From: Desulfobacteraceae bacterium 4572_19
GTDB lineage: Bacteria > Desulfobacterota > Desulfobacteria > Desulfobacterales > NBLS01
Assembly (NCBI GenBank): GCA_002084385.1
Contig: NBLS01000030.1
Coordinates: forward strand, 1-23,820
Reading direction: 5' to 3'
DNA: 23,820 bases
The translations under genes were made by a program, and so were the position numbers. Shown one piece after another: positions 10,633 through 18,550 of the stretch (position 1 is the stretch's first letter; the number at the start of each line of letters is the position of its first letter). The notes beneath the pieces are model-generated. The model saw only the letters and a list, made by a program, of their open reading frames with translations. It was not told where the DNA came from and ran no database searches.

Positions 10633-11214
10633 ATGATAAGACGATTATATGACTGGGTTCTTCATTGGGCACAAACTCCTTATGGGGAGTGGGCTCTTTT
10701 TATTTTGGCTTTTTGTGAATCATCGTTTTTTCCCATACCACCGGATATTTTGCTTATAGCCATGGCTATTGCTGTTCCCAAAAAAGCATTTAAATATGCA
10801 CTGATTTGTTCTGTAGGGTCAGTACTTGGAGGTTGCCTTGGTTATTTTATAGGGTGGCAGTTTATGGCTGGTATTGGTGAGAAAATAGTTGCTTTTTATG
10901 GACTTACTCCCAAGATTGAATATATAGGTTCTTTATTTAAAACATACGATGCATGGGCAATTGCAATTGCCGGTTTTACACCTATCCCATATAAAGTATT
11001 TACAATATCAGCCGGAATGTTCGAGATTAATTTTTTCGTATTCGTGATTGCTTCTTTGCTATCTCGATCCGCAAGGTTTTTTCTTGTTGGAGGTTTGATT
11101 TTTGCCTTCGGTCCCAAGATACAAACTTTTATTGATAAATATTTTAACTTGCTCGTAACGGTTTTTACCATTCTTCTTGTGGGTGGATTTATTGGAATTA
11201 AATTTATTTTTTAA
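10633..11214 (+). CDS. YqaA/DedA-type (VTT domain) inner-membrane protein
   Basis: A 193-residue hydrophobic protein with several transmembrane segments (residues ~16-48, ~53-78, ~104-125, ~130-155, ~165-192). Motifs typical of the SNARE-associated/VTT family: ESSFFPIPPDILLIAMA near residue 30, SVGSVLGGCLGYFIGW, and the later helix ASLLSRSARFFLVGGLIFAFG with a conserved arginine. DedA/VTT proteins are linked to lipid scrambling and envelope homeostasis; the exact role of the YqaA branch is unclear. It follows pcm with a 3-nt gap. The stop codon TAA lies inside the target duplication of A2. Confidence 0.85.
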   Translation: MIRRLYDWVLHWAQTPYGEWALFILAFCESSFFPIPPDILLIAMAIAVPKKAFKYALICSVGSVLGGCLGYFIGWQFMAGIGEKIVAFYGLTPKIEYIGSLFKTYDAWAIAIAGFTPIPYKVFTISAGMFEINFFVFVIASLLSRSARFFLVGGLIFAFGPKIQTFIDKYFNLLVTVFTILLVGGFIGIKFIF

Positions 11215-11217
11215 TAA

Positions 11218-11371
11218 GTAAGCGTTCACAATACCTTATCTTCGCATAAACAGCTTGTCACATATAGGATAACTATTATATGCCAAGTCGTTTATGCGAA
11301 TATAAGAACTTATGAACGCTTACAAATGTGAGATTACCGAAAAATCACATTTCTTGTTCGTGAACGGTTAC
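11218..11371 (-). mobile_element. Family A MITE (A2), 154 bp, with 8-bp target duplication
   Basis: Ends GTAAGCGTTCAC and GTGAACGGTTAC. Perfect duplication TTTAATAA at 11210-11217 and 11372-11379; the left copy includes the yqaA-like stop codon. The hairpins may serve as the transcription end between the convergent yqaA-like and coaD genes (inference). Confidence 0.92.
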
Positions 11372-11375
11372 TTTA

Positions 11376-11454
11376 ATAACTTGCCACGAAAAATAGTACG
11401 CCACAAAAAAATAAAAGTCTTTATATTACAGCGTTTCTATGGATTTTCATATAA
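11376..11454 (-). repeat. Family B repeat (B3)
   Basis: Minus-strand copy: ATAACTTGCCACG..., then AGTACGCCACAAAAAAATAA, AAGTCTTTATATTACAGCG and TTTCATATAA. It overlaps the right target duplication of A2 and ends just before the coaD stop. Confidence 0.7.
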
Positions 11455-11459
11455 AAATA

Positions 11460-11954
11460 TTAATTGGCATTGTTTGTACTAAATTTTTCTTTTAGTTTTT
11501 TACAGACAGCAGGAGGTACCATTCCGCTTATATCTCCATTGAACATAGCCACTTCTTTTATTAAAGATGAGCTTGTAAAAATCCACCTAAGTCCTGTCAT
11601 TAAAAAGATAGTTTGAACATCCCTGTTTAATCGACGATTTATAAGTGCCATCTGAAATTCATTCTCAAAATCTGATACTGCTCTCATTCCACGAATAATT
11701 GCATCAACATTACGTAGTTTTGCATAATCTACAAGCAGGCCATCGTATGATGTAACCTCAATATTATTAAAATCTTCCAAACTATTTTTAATAAGTTCAA
11801 TCCGTTCTTCAACGGTAAAAAGTGATTTCTTTGCGGTATTATGCAGTATTGTTACGATTACCTTATCAAAAAGTTTAACCCCTCTTTTAATAATATCAAA
11901 GTGACCATTGGTAAGCGGATCAAATGACCCCGGGTAAATTGCTATTTTCCCCAT
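11460..11954 (-). CDS. coaD: Phosphopantetheine adenylyltransferase
   Basis: 164 residues, normal length for CoaD, which adenylates 4'-phosphopantetheine in coenzyme A synthesis. Nucleotidyltransferase signatures: IAIYPGSFDPLTNGHFDII (the TxGH motif), IIRGMRAVSDFENEFQMALINRRLN and SSSLIKEVAMFNGDISGMVPP. I start at ATG 11952-11954 because GGAAAGGA lies immediately upstream and the family begins MGKIAIYPG; an upstream in-frame Met at 11987 adds 11 codons without homology. In relatives it follows rsmD directly; here the B4, A3 and C3 repeats separate them. Confidence 0.94.
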   Translation of the reverse strand: MGKIAIYPGSFDPLTNGHFDIIKRGVKLFDKVIVTILHNTAKKSLFTVEERIELIKNSLEDFNNIEVTSYDGLLVDYAKLRNVDAIIRGMRAVSDFENEFQMALINRRLNRDVQTIFLMTGLRWIFTSSSLIKEVAMFNGDISGMVPPAVCKKLKEKFSTNNAN

Positions 11955-11994
11955 AATAATCCTTTCCTTTTTTATACACGTTCCCATAATAATT

Positions 11995-12076
11995 TTATAT
12001 GAAAGTTTCCATAAAACGCTGTATTATAAAGACTTTCATTTATCGTTGTGGCACACTATCTGTCGTGAAAGTTGTG
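11995..12076 (+). repeat. Family B repeat (B4)
   Basis: TTATATGAAAGTTTCCATAAAACG..., then GACTTTCATTTATCGTTGTGG and CTGTCGTGAAAGTTGTG. A more diverged copy, just upstream of coaD and just left of A3. Confidence 0.65.
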
Positions 12077-12078
12077 TT

Positions 12079-12233
12079 GTAACCGTTCACGAACAAGAAA
12101 TGTAATTTTTCAGTAATCTCATATTTGTAAGCGTTCATAAGTGTCTTATATTTGCATAAACGGCTTATTATATAATGTTGTCCTATTATATGACAAGCTG
12201 TTTATGCCGAAGATAAGGTATTGCGAATGCTTA
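12079..12233 (+). mobile_element. Family A element (A3), nearly full length, no target duplication visible
   Basis: Begins GTAACCGTTCAC (12079) and ends with the degraded GCGAATGCTTA, where C3 starts. The flanks (GTTGTGTT left, GGGTTCAC right) do not match, so the right junction has been rearranged or replaced by C3. Confidence 0.8.
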
Positions 12234-12357
12234 GGGTTCACAAAAAAATAAATTGTACTTATTGGGTGTTGAGATGTCTGATTGGGTTACGTTGTGAAAA
12301 CGTAGGAATACTGTCGTATTTTGAGTTTTCACAACGTAATCCAATTAGACATATCAG
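12234..12357. mobile_element. Family C element (C3), 3'-truncated, fused to the rsmD remnant
   Basis: Left arm and centre match C1: GGGTTCACAAAAAAATAAATT at the left end, then GATTGGGTTACGTTGTGAAA, and TTTCACAACGTAATCCAATT for the start of the right arm. It stops resembling C1 after ATATCAGC near 12357, where rsmD sequence begins. About 33 bp of the right arm are missing. Confidence 0.75.
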
Positions 12358-12788
12358 CGTTTCTTTACAGCGTGGCTGTTATTTAAGTTGATTAGAGTAT
12401 CAGTTATTGTGTTGTTACAATAAGGAGGATCTATAAAAACAAGATCAATTTTATTTTGATATGGTATCAGGCAATTTAAATTTTTTAGTATATTATGACG
12501 AAATATAGTTGATTGTTTTTCTAACGAGCAACAAGAGATGTTTTTTTTTATCGTTGCAAGGGCATTGTAATTATTTTCAATAAAAACAGCTTCGGTGGCT
12601 CCCCTGCTTAAGGCTTCAATCCCCATGGCACCAGTGCCTGCAAAGAGGTCAAGAACGAAGGCGTTCTCTATTTTTGATGATATAATATTAAAAATGGTTT
12701 CACGCAGTTTGTCGGATGTGGGTCTTGTTGTTGTTCCTTTAACAGAAAATATTTTTTTCTTTTTTAGGCTTCCACCGATTATTCTCAA
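12354..12788 (-). pseudogene. rsmD: 16S rRNA (guanine966-N2)-methyltransferase, C-terminus replaced by repeat
   Basis: RsmD methylates G966 of 16S rRNA in the small subunit. The frame starts at TTG 12786-12788, directly after the ntrX stop and 6 nt behind AAAGGTG; the family start MRIIGGSLKKKKIF supports this. SAM motif VLDLFAGTGAMGIEALSRGA and catalytic VFIDPPYC are present. The protein ends at 144 residues (INLNNSHAVKKR) with its TGA inside C3, against about 185 in the family, so about 40 C-terminal residues are lost. The SAM and NPPY-type motifs survive, so residual activity is possible, but the missing segment is part of the fold. I call it probably broken. Confidence 0.78.
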
Positions 12789-14159
12789 TTACAGCACCTT
12801 TTTTAAATATTTTTCATCAACGCCTGTAGCATGGGCGGTCTCTATTAAATTATTGTTAAATTGAATATATTTTCTTTTAAGAAATTCGTTTTCAAATTTA
12901 TGAACAGCTTCCTTTAAATTATTTAATGTAAAGAAACTTTCCATATTACTATTTAACTTTTCTCCTGTTGCAGGGTTATATTGGGCAGGAAGGCAAGCTA
13001 CATCAATTGTATCCTTATCCGTCATAATAACCATTCGTTGTATAAGGTTTTTAAGTTCTCTTACATTACCAGGCCACGGATATGACTGGAGTAACTTTGT
13101 AACTTCATCAGTTATTTTTTTCTCTGTTTTTTCTACATTAGTTATATTTTTTCCCGATATACTGTTTCCACTATATTTTTTTAAAAATATTGTTAATAAG
13201 GCTGGAATATCTTCAATTCGTTCTCTTAAAGGCGGTGTTTTAATTGGAATGACATTAAGTCTGAAAAAAAGATCTTCTCTAAAATTTCCCTTTGTAATTT
13301 CTGTTTCAAGATCTTTATTGGTGGCTGCAATAATTCGCACATCTGCATTTATTAATCTATTCCCTCCAAGTCGTTGAAACTGTTTTGTTTCAAGAATTTG
13401 CAAAAGTTTTGCCTGGGTGTTAAGGCTCATATCTCCAACATCATCAAAAAAAATTGTTCCTCCTTCCGCCAGTTCAAAAAGCCCTCGTTTTTTGGAGACC
13501 GCTTCAGTAAAGGCTCCTTTTTCATGTCCGAAAAGTTCACTTTCAATCATATTCTCTACAATTGTGGAGCAATTAACAGTAATAATTGGTTTTTCGGGTC
13601 TCTTGCTAAACTGGTGAATAGTTCGGGCAACCAATTCTTTACCTGTGCCATTTTCACCGGTAATAAGTATTGAAGAGTTTGTTGGAGCCGCATTTATAAT
13701 TTCTGCTTTTAATGTATTTACAGCCTGGCTGTTTCCGGTTATGGAATGTTTTTCGATGGTTTTTCTTCTTAAGTACAGATTTTCTTCTTCTAATCGTCTG
13801 AAATTTAATGCGTTATTAATAGTAACAATTACCTTATCGATGGAAAGTGGTTTTTCGATAAAATCAAAAGCTCCAAGTTTTGTCGCATTTACAGCAGTTT
13901 CAATAGTTCCATGACCTGTTATCATTACCACCGGAAGAAAGGGGTTCTCTTTTTTTATCTCTTTAAGCGTATCTATGCCGTCTAAACCGGGCATCCAGAT
14001 ATCAAGAAGAACCATATCCGGTACATCTGTTTCAATAATTTTTAAAGCTTCATATCCATTTGAAGAAGTAAGAACTTCAAAACCTTCATCTTCGAGAATT
14101 CCTTCAAGGGATAATCTAATGGATGGTTCATCATCGACAATTAATATTGTTGGAAACAT
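12789..14159 (-). CDS. ntrX: NtrX/NtrC-family response regulator with AAA+ domain
   Basis: 456 residues. Receiver domain at 1-120 with phosphoacceptor D53 in LLDIWMPG and the K103 switch region; AAA+ domain about 138-370 with Walker A GENGTGKE (168-175); C-terminal Fis-type helix-turn-helix from about 415. Two departures from sigma54 activators: the sigma54-contacting loop is GAFTEA (215-220) rather than GAFTGA, and Walker B reads FFDDVGD (D239-D240) rather than DE. The last helix ends early (GVDEKYLKKVL) compared with the usual ...LHRKLKSYGI. It lies 3' of ntrY (21-nt gap) and 5' of rsmD with no gap, so it is the partner of that kinase. Confidence 0.88.
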   Translation of the reverse strand: MFPTILIVDDEPSIRLSLEGILEDEGFEVLTSSNGYEALKIIETDVPDMVLLDIWMPGLDGIDTLKEIKKENPFLPVVMITGHGTIETAVNATKLGAFDFIEKPLSIDKVIVTINNALNFRRLEEENLYLRRKTIEKHSITGNSQAVNTLKAEIINAAPTNSSILITGENGTGKELVARTIHQFSKRPEKPIITVNCSTIVENMIESELFGHEKGAFTEAVSKKRGLFELAEGGTIFFDDVGDMSLNTQAKLLQILETKQFQRLGGNRLINADVRIIAATNKDLETEITKGNFREDLFFRLNVIPIKTPPLRERIEDIPALLTIFLKKYSGNSISGKNITNVEKTEKKITDEVTKLLQSYPWPGNVRELKNLIQRMVIMTDKDTIDVACLPAQYNPATGEKLNSNMESFFTLNNLKEAVHKFENEFLKRKYIQFNNNLIETAHATGVDEKYLKKVL

Positions 14160-14180
14160 AACTTTATCCTTTAAATTTTT

Positions 14181-16391
14181 TTATATAGGCAGTTCTATTA
14201 CAAATCTTGCTCCATGTGGTTTGTTATCCTGTACTTGAATCATGCCGTTATGATCGGAAATTATGGAGTTGACAATGGCAAGCCCAAGTCCCATTCCTGA
14301 TTTCTTAGTTGAAAAATATGGTTCAAATAGTCTGGTCTTCTCTTCATCAGAGATCCCCTTGCCCGTATCTGTTATCTCTAACCTTATATTTTTTAAAATG
14401 GGATCATAGGTTAGGGTAATACTGATATTCCCCTTGGTTTTAATAGCGGCAATGGCGTTGTCGGTTAGATTTATCATTGCCTGTTTTATTTGTTGTCTGT
14501 CTAAATTAATATTTGGAATATCATCTGTTATATTAGTAAAAAAGGCTATGTTTTTATGGCTTTCCCTGTAAAGGGCTATTGTCTCATTTATAATAGATGG
14601 TAAATCGGATGGTGCAAGATTTGCCGTGGGGAATTTGGCAAAGGCTGCAAATTCGTTTACCAAATTTCTGATAAGATCAACATGATCTATTATCATACGG
14701 GTACATTCATCAAAAACAGGTTCGTTTATTTGTTGACCATATCTGCGTTTTAGGCGTTGGGCAGAAAGAGATATGGGCGTAAGCGGGTTTTTTACTTCAT
14801 GTGCAATTCTACGGGCTACTTCTCTCCATGCAACCATACGTTGTGCCTTTTCAAGTTCAGTAAGATCATCAAATACGATAACCTGTCCCATATGTTCTTC
14901 GATTTCATTTTTTAATGAATTAATATGCATTGCAAAACTTCGTGGTTTTCCATCAACGGTAATACGAATTTGAAATTGAATTACGTCTCTTGACGCATCA
15001 ATTTTCTCGCTGATTTGCTCGGAGAGGGTTTGATATTGCCCGATAAGTAAGTTTTTATAGTGTTTATTTAAAATTTTCTCAGAATTAATACGCAACATTT
15101 TTTCGGCAGCCTTATTTATGGTAGAAACATTGCCGTTTTTATCCAAAGATATTACACCTGCTGAAATATTTTTTAACACAATGGACATATATTGTCTTCT
15201 TGCTTCAATTTCGGTGTTCTGTTCACTTAGCATTTTTCCTGAATAAGCCAGTTGTTTACGGCTACTATTTAGATCTTCAGTCATTTTATTAAAGGAGTTA
15301 ACAAGCATTCCTATTTCATCGTCAGAGGTTGATTGAATAAGGAAGTTTAAATCTCCCTCGGCGACTCTTCTTGTTCCTTCGGCAAGTTTTTTAATGGGAA
15401 TGGTAATTGATTTTGCCAGAAAGAATGCAAACCATAAAGAACAGAAAATTACAAGGAGAGCTACTATGGATAAAGCAATATTAGTTGTGGTTTGAACAGG
15501 TTTTTTTAACATTATAACTTGTTGATACTCATCTGCTCCTTTAGTAATCAAGGCTATACTTTTTGAAAGTGCAGGTGGTACAAGCGTGGACGCTACAATA
15601 AAAGCATCGGCTTCTGAGGGCTTAACGCCGTAAGGGATTGTCCCTATTGTGTTGATAAGCTCTCCAGCTTTAATAGTTTTAAAAACTACTTTTCTTTTCA
15701 TAAGTGCATCCGCAGAAAGAAGACCGAAATAACTATCTTCAAGTTTGGGCTCTAAGGCAAATGTTAATCTAATAAAATTTGAAGAATATACCTCAACCGC
15801 ATCAACATTAAATGATCTTTGGACAATTTGAATGTAGTTGGCAAGTTTTTTGCTTTTTTCCTTTGCAAGAAGGTTTCTCGATACTATTTGAAAGGCAGTT
15901 CGTTCAATATAAAATTGATTATTTTTATCCAAGTAACCATATAGCTGTCTTCCGACAGATAGAGAGTTATCAAGGGCTTGCTCAACCGGTATATTAAACC
16001 AGAACTCAATACTTGTTGTTATAAAACGAATAGAAAAGAAAAAAAGAACAATTGTAGGTAATAAAGAGAGTGTAATAAATGCAACAACAAGTTTTGTCCG
16101 AAGTTTTGAGCCTGATACATTCTTTCTGCGATCAAAATAGAGTTTTACCAGATTTCTAAATACCAAAAATATTAATGTGAGGAGTAAAAGCAGGTTGATA
16201 TTAATTAAGATAAACATCAAGATGGTGTTGGAAATGGGGAAATCCATTCCAAAGTGTATAACTTTTGTTTCAATAAATGTAAGTATTGCTACAGAAATTA
16301 TAATAATAACTATTATGAGACGTTCTTTTTTTCGTCTTTTTATTTCAGCTTTTGAAAGTTCTAATTCTTTCTGATTTTGTTGTCTCTTCAT
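14181..16391 (-). CDS. ntrY: NtrY-type membrane sensor histidine kinase
   Basis: 736 residues, intact. Membrane helices at about 24-45, 55-80 and 103-128, a large extracytoplasmic sensing segment to about 310, another helix (~305-327), then HAMP (SITIPIKKLAEGTRRVAEGD), PAS (ISAGVISLDKNGNVSTINKAAEKML), HisKA with the phospho-histidine in IAHEVKNPLTPISLSAQRLKR, and HATPase boxes (NLTDNAIAAI, DTGKGI, KSGMGLGLAIV). In proteobacteria NtrY-NtrX pairs act in nitrogen and redox signalling; the signal here is unknown. It starts 36 nt after the DUF4390 stop, with no strong ribosome site. Confidence 0.93.
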   Translation of the reverse strand: MKRQQNQKELELSKAEIKRRKKERLIIVIIIISVAILTFIETKVIHFGMDFPISNTILMFILININLLLLLTLIFLVFRNLVKLYFDRRKNVSGSKLRTKLVVAFITLSLLPTIVLFFFSIRFITTSIEFWFNIPVEQALDNSLSVGRQLYGYLDKNNQFYIERTAFQIVSRNLLAKEKSKKLANYIQIVQRSFNVDAVEVYSSNFIRLTFALEPKLEDSYFGLLSADALMKRKVVFKTIKAGELINTIGTIPYGVKPSEADAFIVASTLVPPALSKSIALITKGADEYQQVIMLKKPVQTTTNIALSIVALLVIFCSLWFAFFLAKSITIPIKKLAEGTRRVAEGDLNFLIQSTSDDEIGMLVNSFNKMTEDLNSSRKQLAYSGKMLSEQNTEIEARRQYMSIVLKNISAGVISLDKNGNVSTINKAAEKMLRINSEKILNKHYKNLLIGQYQTLSEQISEKIDASRDVIQFQIRITVDGKPRSFAMHINSLKNEIEEHMGQVIVFDDLTELEKAQRMVAWREVARRIAHEVKNPLTPISLSAQRLKRRYGQQINEPVFDECTRMIIDHVDLIRNLVNEFAAFAKFPTANLAPSDLPSIINETIALYRESHKNIAFFTNITDDIPNINLDRQQIKQAMINLTDNAIAAIKTKGNISITLTYDPILKNIRLEITDTGKGISDEEKTRLFEPYFSTKKSGMGLGLAIVNSIISDHNGMIQVQDNKPHGARFVIELPI

Positions 16392-16427
16392 GGTAGTAAC
16401 CCGCTATGGCAGATCATCCTAAGCTTG

Positions 16428-17033
16428 TTAGTATATAAAGTTTATTGAATGCCAACTTGTTTCAAAATCCCAGAAAGAAACAAAGAATAAAATATAATGA
16501 AGGTATAGCGGAAGAGTAACTTCGCTTAACATAGTTTTTGCTTCTAATTGATACTCTTTGCCTTTATCAAGTTCTTTTAAAGAAATAACTTTAAAATTTA
16601 CTATGCTTTCCATTAATTTTTGGGCTTCCTTAAAGTCTTTTATAATTACAGGTTCATCGCTTTTTTCGTTAAGTGTAATGTAAAATTCTTTTTTTAAGGT
16701 ATTATATTTAATGGTGTGTATAATTTCAATATCTGCAATTTCCTTATCAAACCATAAACTGCGAACAAGTTGTAAATTAATAAATATGGAAAAAGACGTG
16801 GGAATACCTTTTAATATGCCTTCTTTTATCTGTTTTGTAAAAGCTCCTTCGATAGAAAAATTACAAATAAGATAATCACGGGTGTTTGTAACAGTCATAT
16901 TCTTAAGACGTGCTTCTTCGCTATAGCCTATATGAGTTGTGCAGAGGTTTACAAAAAATAGTGCTGAAAGGAAGAAAAATATTTTTGAGTGGGAAATTAA
17001 TAGCTGTGGTAATATGATTTTTTTCATAAGCAT
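16428..17033 (-). CDS. DUF4390 family secreted protein
   Basis: 201 residues. A hydrophobic signal segment (~7-36, LLISHSKIFFFLSALFFVNL) is followed by a beta-rich domain (LKNMTVTNTRDYLICNFSIEGAFTKQIKEG...) and the diagnostic C-terminus YLHYILFFVSFWDFETSWHSINFIY, which I recognise from DUF4390 proteins next to NtrY kinases. Function unknown; the placement suggests an envelope accessory to the kinase (inference). Two ATGs are possible, 17033 (MLMKK) and 17027 (MKK). The first lies inside the target duplication of A4, so insertion occurred exactly at the start codon and left no ribosome site upstream. Confidence 0.83.
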   Translation of the reverse strand: MLMKKIILPQLLISHSKIFFFLSALFFVNLCTTHIGYSEEARLKNMTVTNTRDYLICNFSIEGAFTKQIKEGILKGIPTSFSIFINLQLVRSLWFDKEIADIEIIHTIKYNTLKKEFYITLNEKSDEPVIIKDFKEAQKLMESIVNFKVISLKELDKGKEYQLEAKTMLSEVTLPLYLHYILFFVSFWDFETSWHSINFIY

Positions 17034-17037
17034 AATA

Positions 17038-17193
17038 GTAACCGTTCACGAACAAAAAATATGATTTTTCGGTAATCTCACATTTTTAAGCGTTCACAAG
17101 TGCCTTATATTCGCATAAACAGCTTGGCATATAATAGTTGTCCTATATATGACAAGCTGGTTATGCGAAGATGAGGTGCTTGTGAACGCTTAC
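17038..17193 (+). mobile_element. Family A MITE (A4), 156 bp, with 8-bp target duplication
   Basis: Ends GTAACCGTTCAC and GTGAACGCTTAC, perfect duplication GCATAATA at 17030-17037 and 17194-17201. It separates lpxC from the DUF4390 gene, which would otherwise be about 20 nt apart on the minus strand. The duplication carries the DUF4390 start ATG, so a second ATG now stands at 17195-17197 in front of the element. Confidence 0.93.
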
Positions 17194-17209
17194 GCATAAT
17201 ATTTATTTT

Positions 17210-18082
17210 TTAAGTAATAGGCATAGGTTTTGTTTCCCAGCACTCTTTTTGTAAAAAAATTTCTTTTAAAAAAGCATGATTAAAAGCGTGCCCAGATTTA
17301 TGTGCATATATATGCCCAAGCAACGGCATGCCGAGAAGTGAAAAGTCCCCAATACAGTCAAGGAGTTTATGCCTAACAAATTCATCGGGGAAACGAAGGC
17401 CATTTTCATTTAATATTTTATCATTATCTATAACTACTGCATTTTCAAGACTTCCACCTTTTGCTAATCCAAACCTTTTAAGATATTCAACTTCATGAAA
17501 AAAACCAAATGTTCTTGCACCGCTGATTTCTTTATTAAATACCTTGTCGATAACTTCTATGTTGTATGATTGTTTGCCAATCAGACGATGTTTAAATTCA
17601 ATAGAACATGTTATTTTAAAAATTGAAGATGGAATTATCTCTACAAACTTATTACTGTCACCGAGTTTTATTGGCTTGTTTACAACAATAAAACACTTCG
17701 GCTGATTTTGTTCTAATATCCCAACTTTTGTAATTGCAGCTGAAAACTCAGCAGCACTTCCGTCCATTATAGGCATTTCATATGAGTTTAACTCTACAAT
17801 AGCATTGTCAATTCCAAGCCCCGTAAAGGTTGCCATTAAATGCTCTATGGTTGAAATAATAACTCCATCACTTCCTATAACAGTAGCAAGACTTGTGTCA
17901 ACAACATTATTAAAAAGTGCCTGTATGGCTGGCGTACCCGGAAGATCAATTCTGAAAAACCGAATACCATAATTTACATCACCAGGTTTAATTGTAAGAG
18001 TAGCTTCCTTACCCGAGTGTACTCCAACTCCAGAACAGGAAACTGTTCCGGCAAGAGTTTTCTGAGGATAGTATTTAACCAT
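17210..18082 (-). CDS. lpxC: UDP-3-O-acyl-N-acetylglucosamine deacetylase
   Basis: 290 residues; the zinc enzyme that makes the committed step of lipid A synthesis. Zinc ligands H81 (in TIEHLMAT), H238 and D242 (in FVRHKLLDCIGD), the catalytic E80 and H265 (KSGHAFNH) are all present, as are SGVGVHSG near the start and MDGSAAEF. The gene is intact, which shows the host has lipid A and an outer membrane. It heads the minus-strand unit lpxC-DUF4390-ntrY-ntrX-rsmD-coaD. Start ATG 18080-18082 follows AGGAAATATAATCAGAAGGA; the AGAAGGA part is the ribosome site. Confidence 0.95.
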   Translation of the reverse strand: MVKYYPQKTLAGTVSCSGVGVHSGKEATLTIKPGDVNYGIRFFRIDLPGTPAIQALFNNVVDTSLATVIGSDGVIISTIEHLMATFTGLGIDNAIVELNSYEMPIMDGSAAEFSAAITKVGILEQNQPKCFIVVNKPIKLGDSNKFVEIIPSSIFKITCSIEFKHRLIGKQSYNIEVIDKVFNKEISGARTFGFFHEVEYLKRFGLAKGGSLENAVVIDNDKILNENGLRFPDEFVRHKLLDCIGDFSLLGMPLLGHIYAHKSGHAFNHAFLKEIFLQKECWETKPMPIT

Positions 18083-18135
18083 ATTTCCTTCTGATTATAT
18101 TTCCTTTTATGGTAGTCAATCCAATAATTTTTCTA

Positions 18136-18272
18136 ATAACTTGCATGGCGAATAGTACACCATAACAAAAAATTGTAATGTGAGACTACCGAAAAATCAT
18201 ATTTCTTGGTCGTGAACGGTTACAAAAAATTAAAGTCTTTACAATACAGCTTTTCCATGGTCTTTCATATAA
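18136..18272 (-). repeat. Family B repeat (B5), split by the 49-bp element A5
   Basis: Minus-strand copy: ATAACTTGCATGGCG, AATAGTACACCATAACAAAA, then A5, then AAAGTCTTTACAATACAGC, TTTTCCATGG and TCTTTCATATAA. The two halves join into a normal B repeat when A5 and one duplicated AAAAAATT are removed. Confidence 0.78.
18175..18223 (-). mobile_element. Internally deleted family A element (A5), 49 bp, with 8-bp target duplication
   Basis: Runs GTAATGTGAGACTACC ... GTGAACGGTTAC and keeps only hairpin H1; the whole H2 palindrome is absent. Perfect flanks AAAAAATT at 18167-18174 and 18224-18231. Confidence 0.85.
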
Positions 18273-18418
18273 AACTTTTCCAATACGTATGATATTGTTT
18301 ACACCAGTAACAGTAAATTAATAAGAAGTACAGATAAAATTTGCATTGTTAAAGATAAAATATTGATTTTATAGTTATAATTCCTTGTGATTGTTCTTAC
18401 ATTGTTGTAGAAAAAAAG

Positions 18419-18550
18419 GTAAGCGTTCACAAGCACCTCATCTTCACATAAACAGTTTGTCATATATAGGACAACTATTATATGACAAGCTGTTTATGCG
18501 AATATAAGGCACTTGTGAACGCTTACAAATGTGAGATTACCGAAAAATCA
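18419..18550 (-). mobile_element. Truncated family A element (A6) fused to the 5' end of comM
   Basis: Begins GTAAGCGTTCAC (18419) and matches A1/A7 through GAGATTACCGAAAAATCA (18550), then stops; the last ~24 bp (CATTTCTTG...GGTTAC) are missing and comM coding sequence follows directly. It contains AGGA (18468-18471) and the ATG (18482) used by comM. No target duplication can be seen because the right end is gone. The rest of 18273-18418 holds no gene. Confidence 0.9.

Noticed and set aside
11955..11987. Longer start for coaD at 11987
   Set aside because: Family proteins begin MGKIAIYPG and a strong ribosome site precedes 11954.
13374..13673. Open frames opposite ntrX and other long genes
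   Set aside because: They are antisense shadows of conserved genes, with no recognisable domains or ribosome sites.
18457..18484. Outward promoter TTGTCA ... TATATG inside A6
   Set aside because: The -10 would overlap the comM start codon and the alternative TATTAT spacing (13 nt) is too short.
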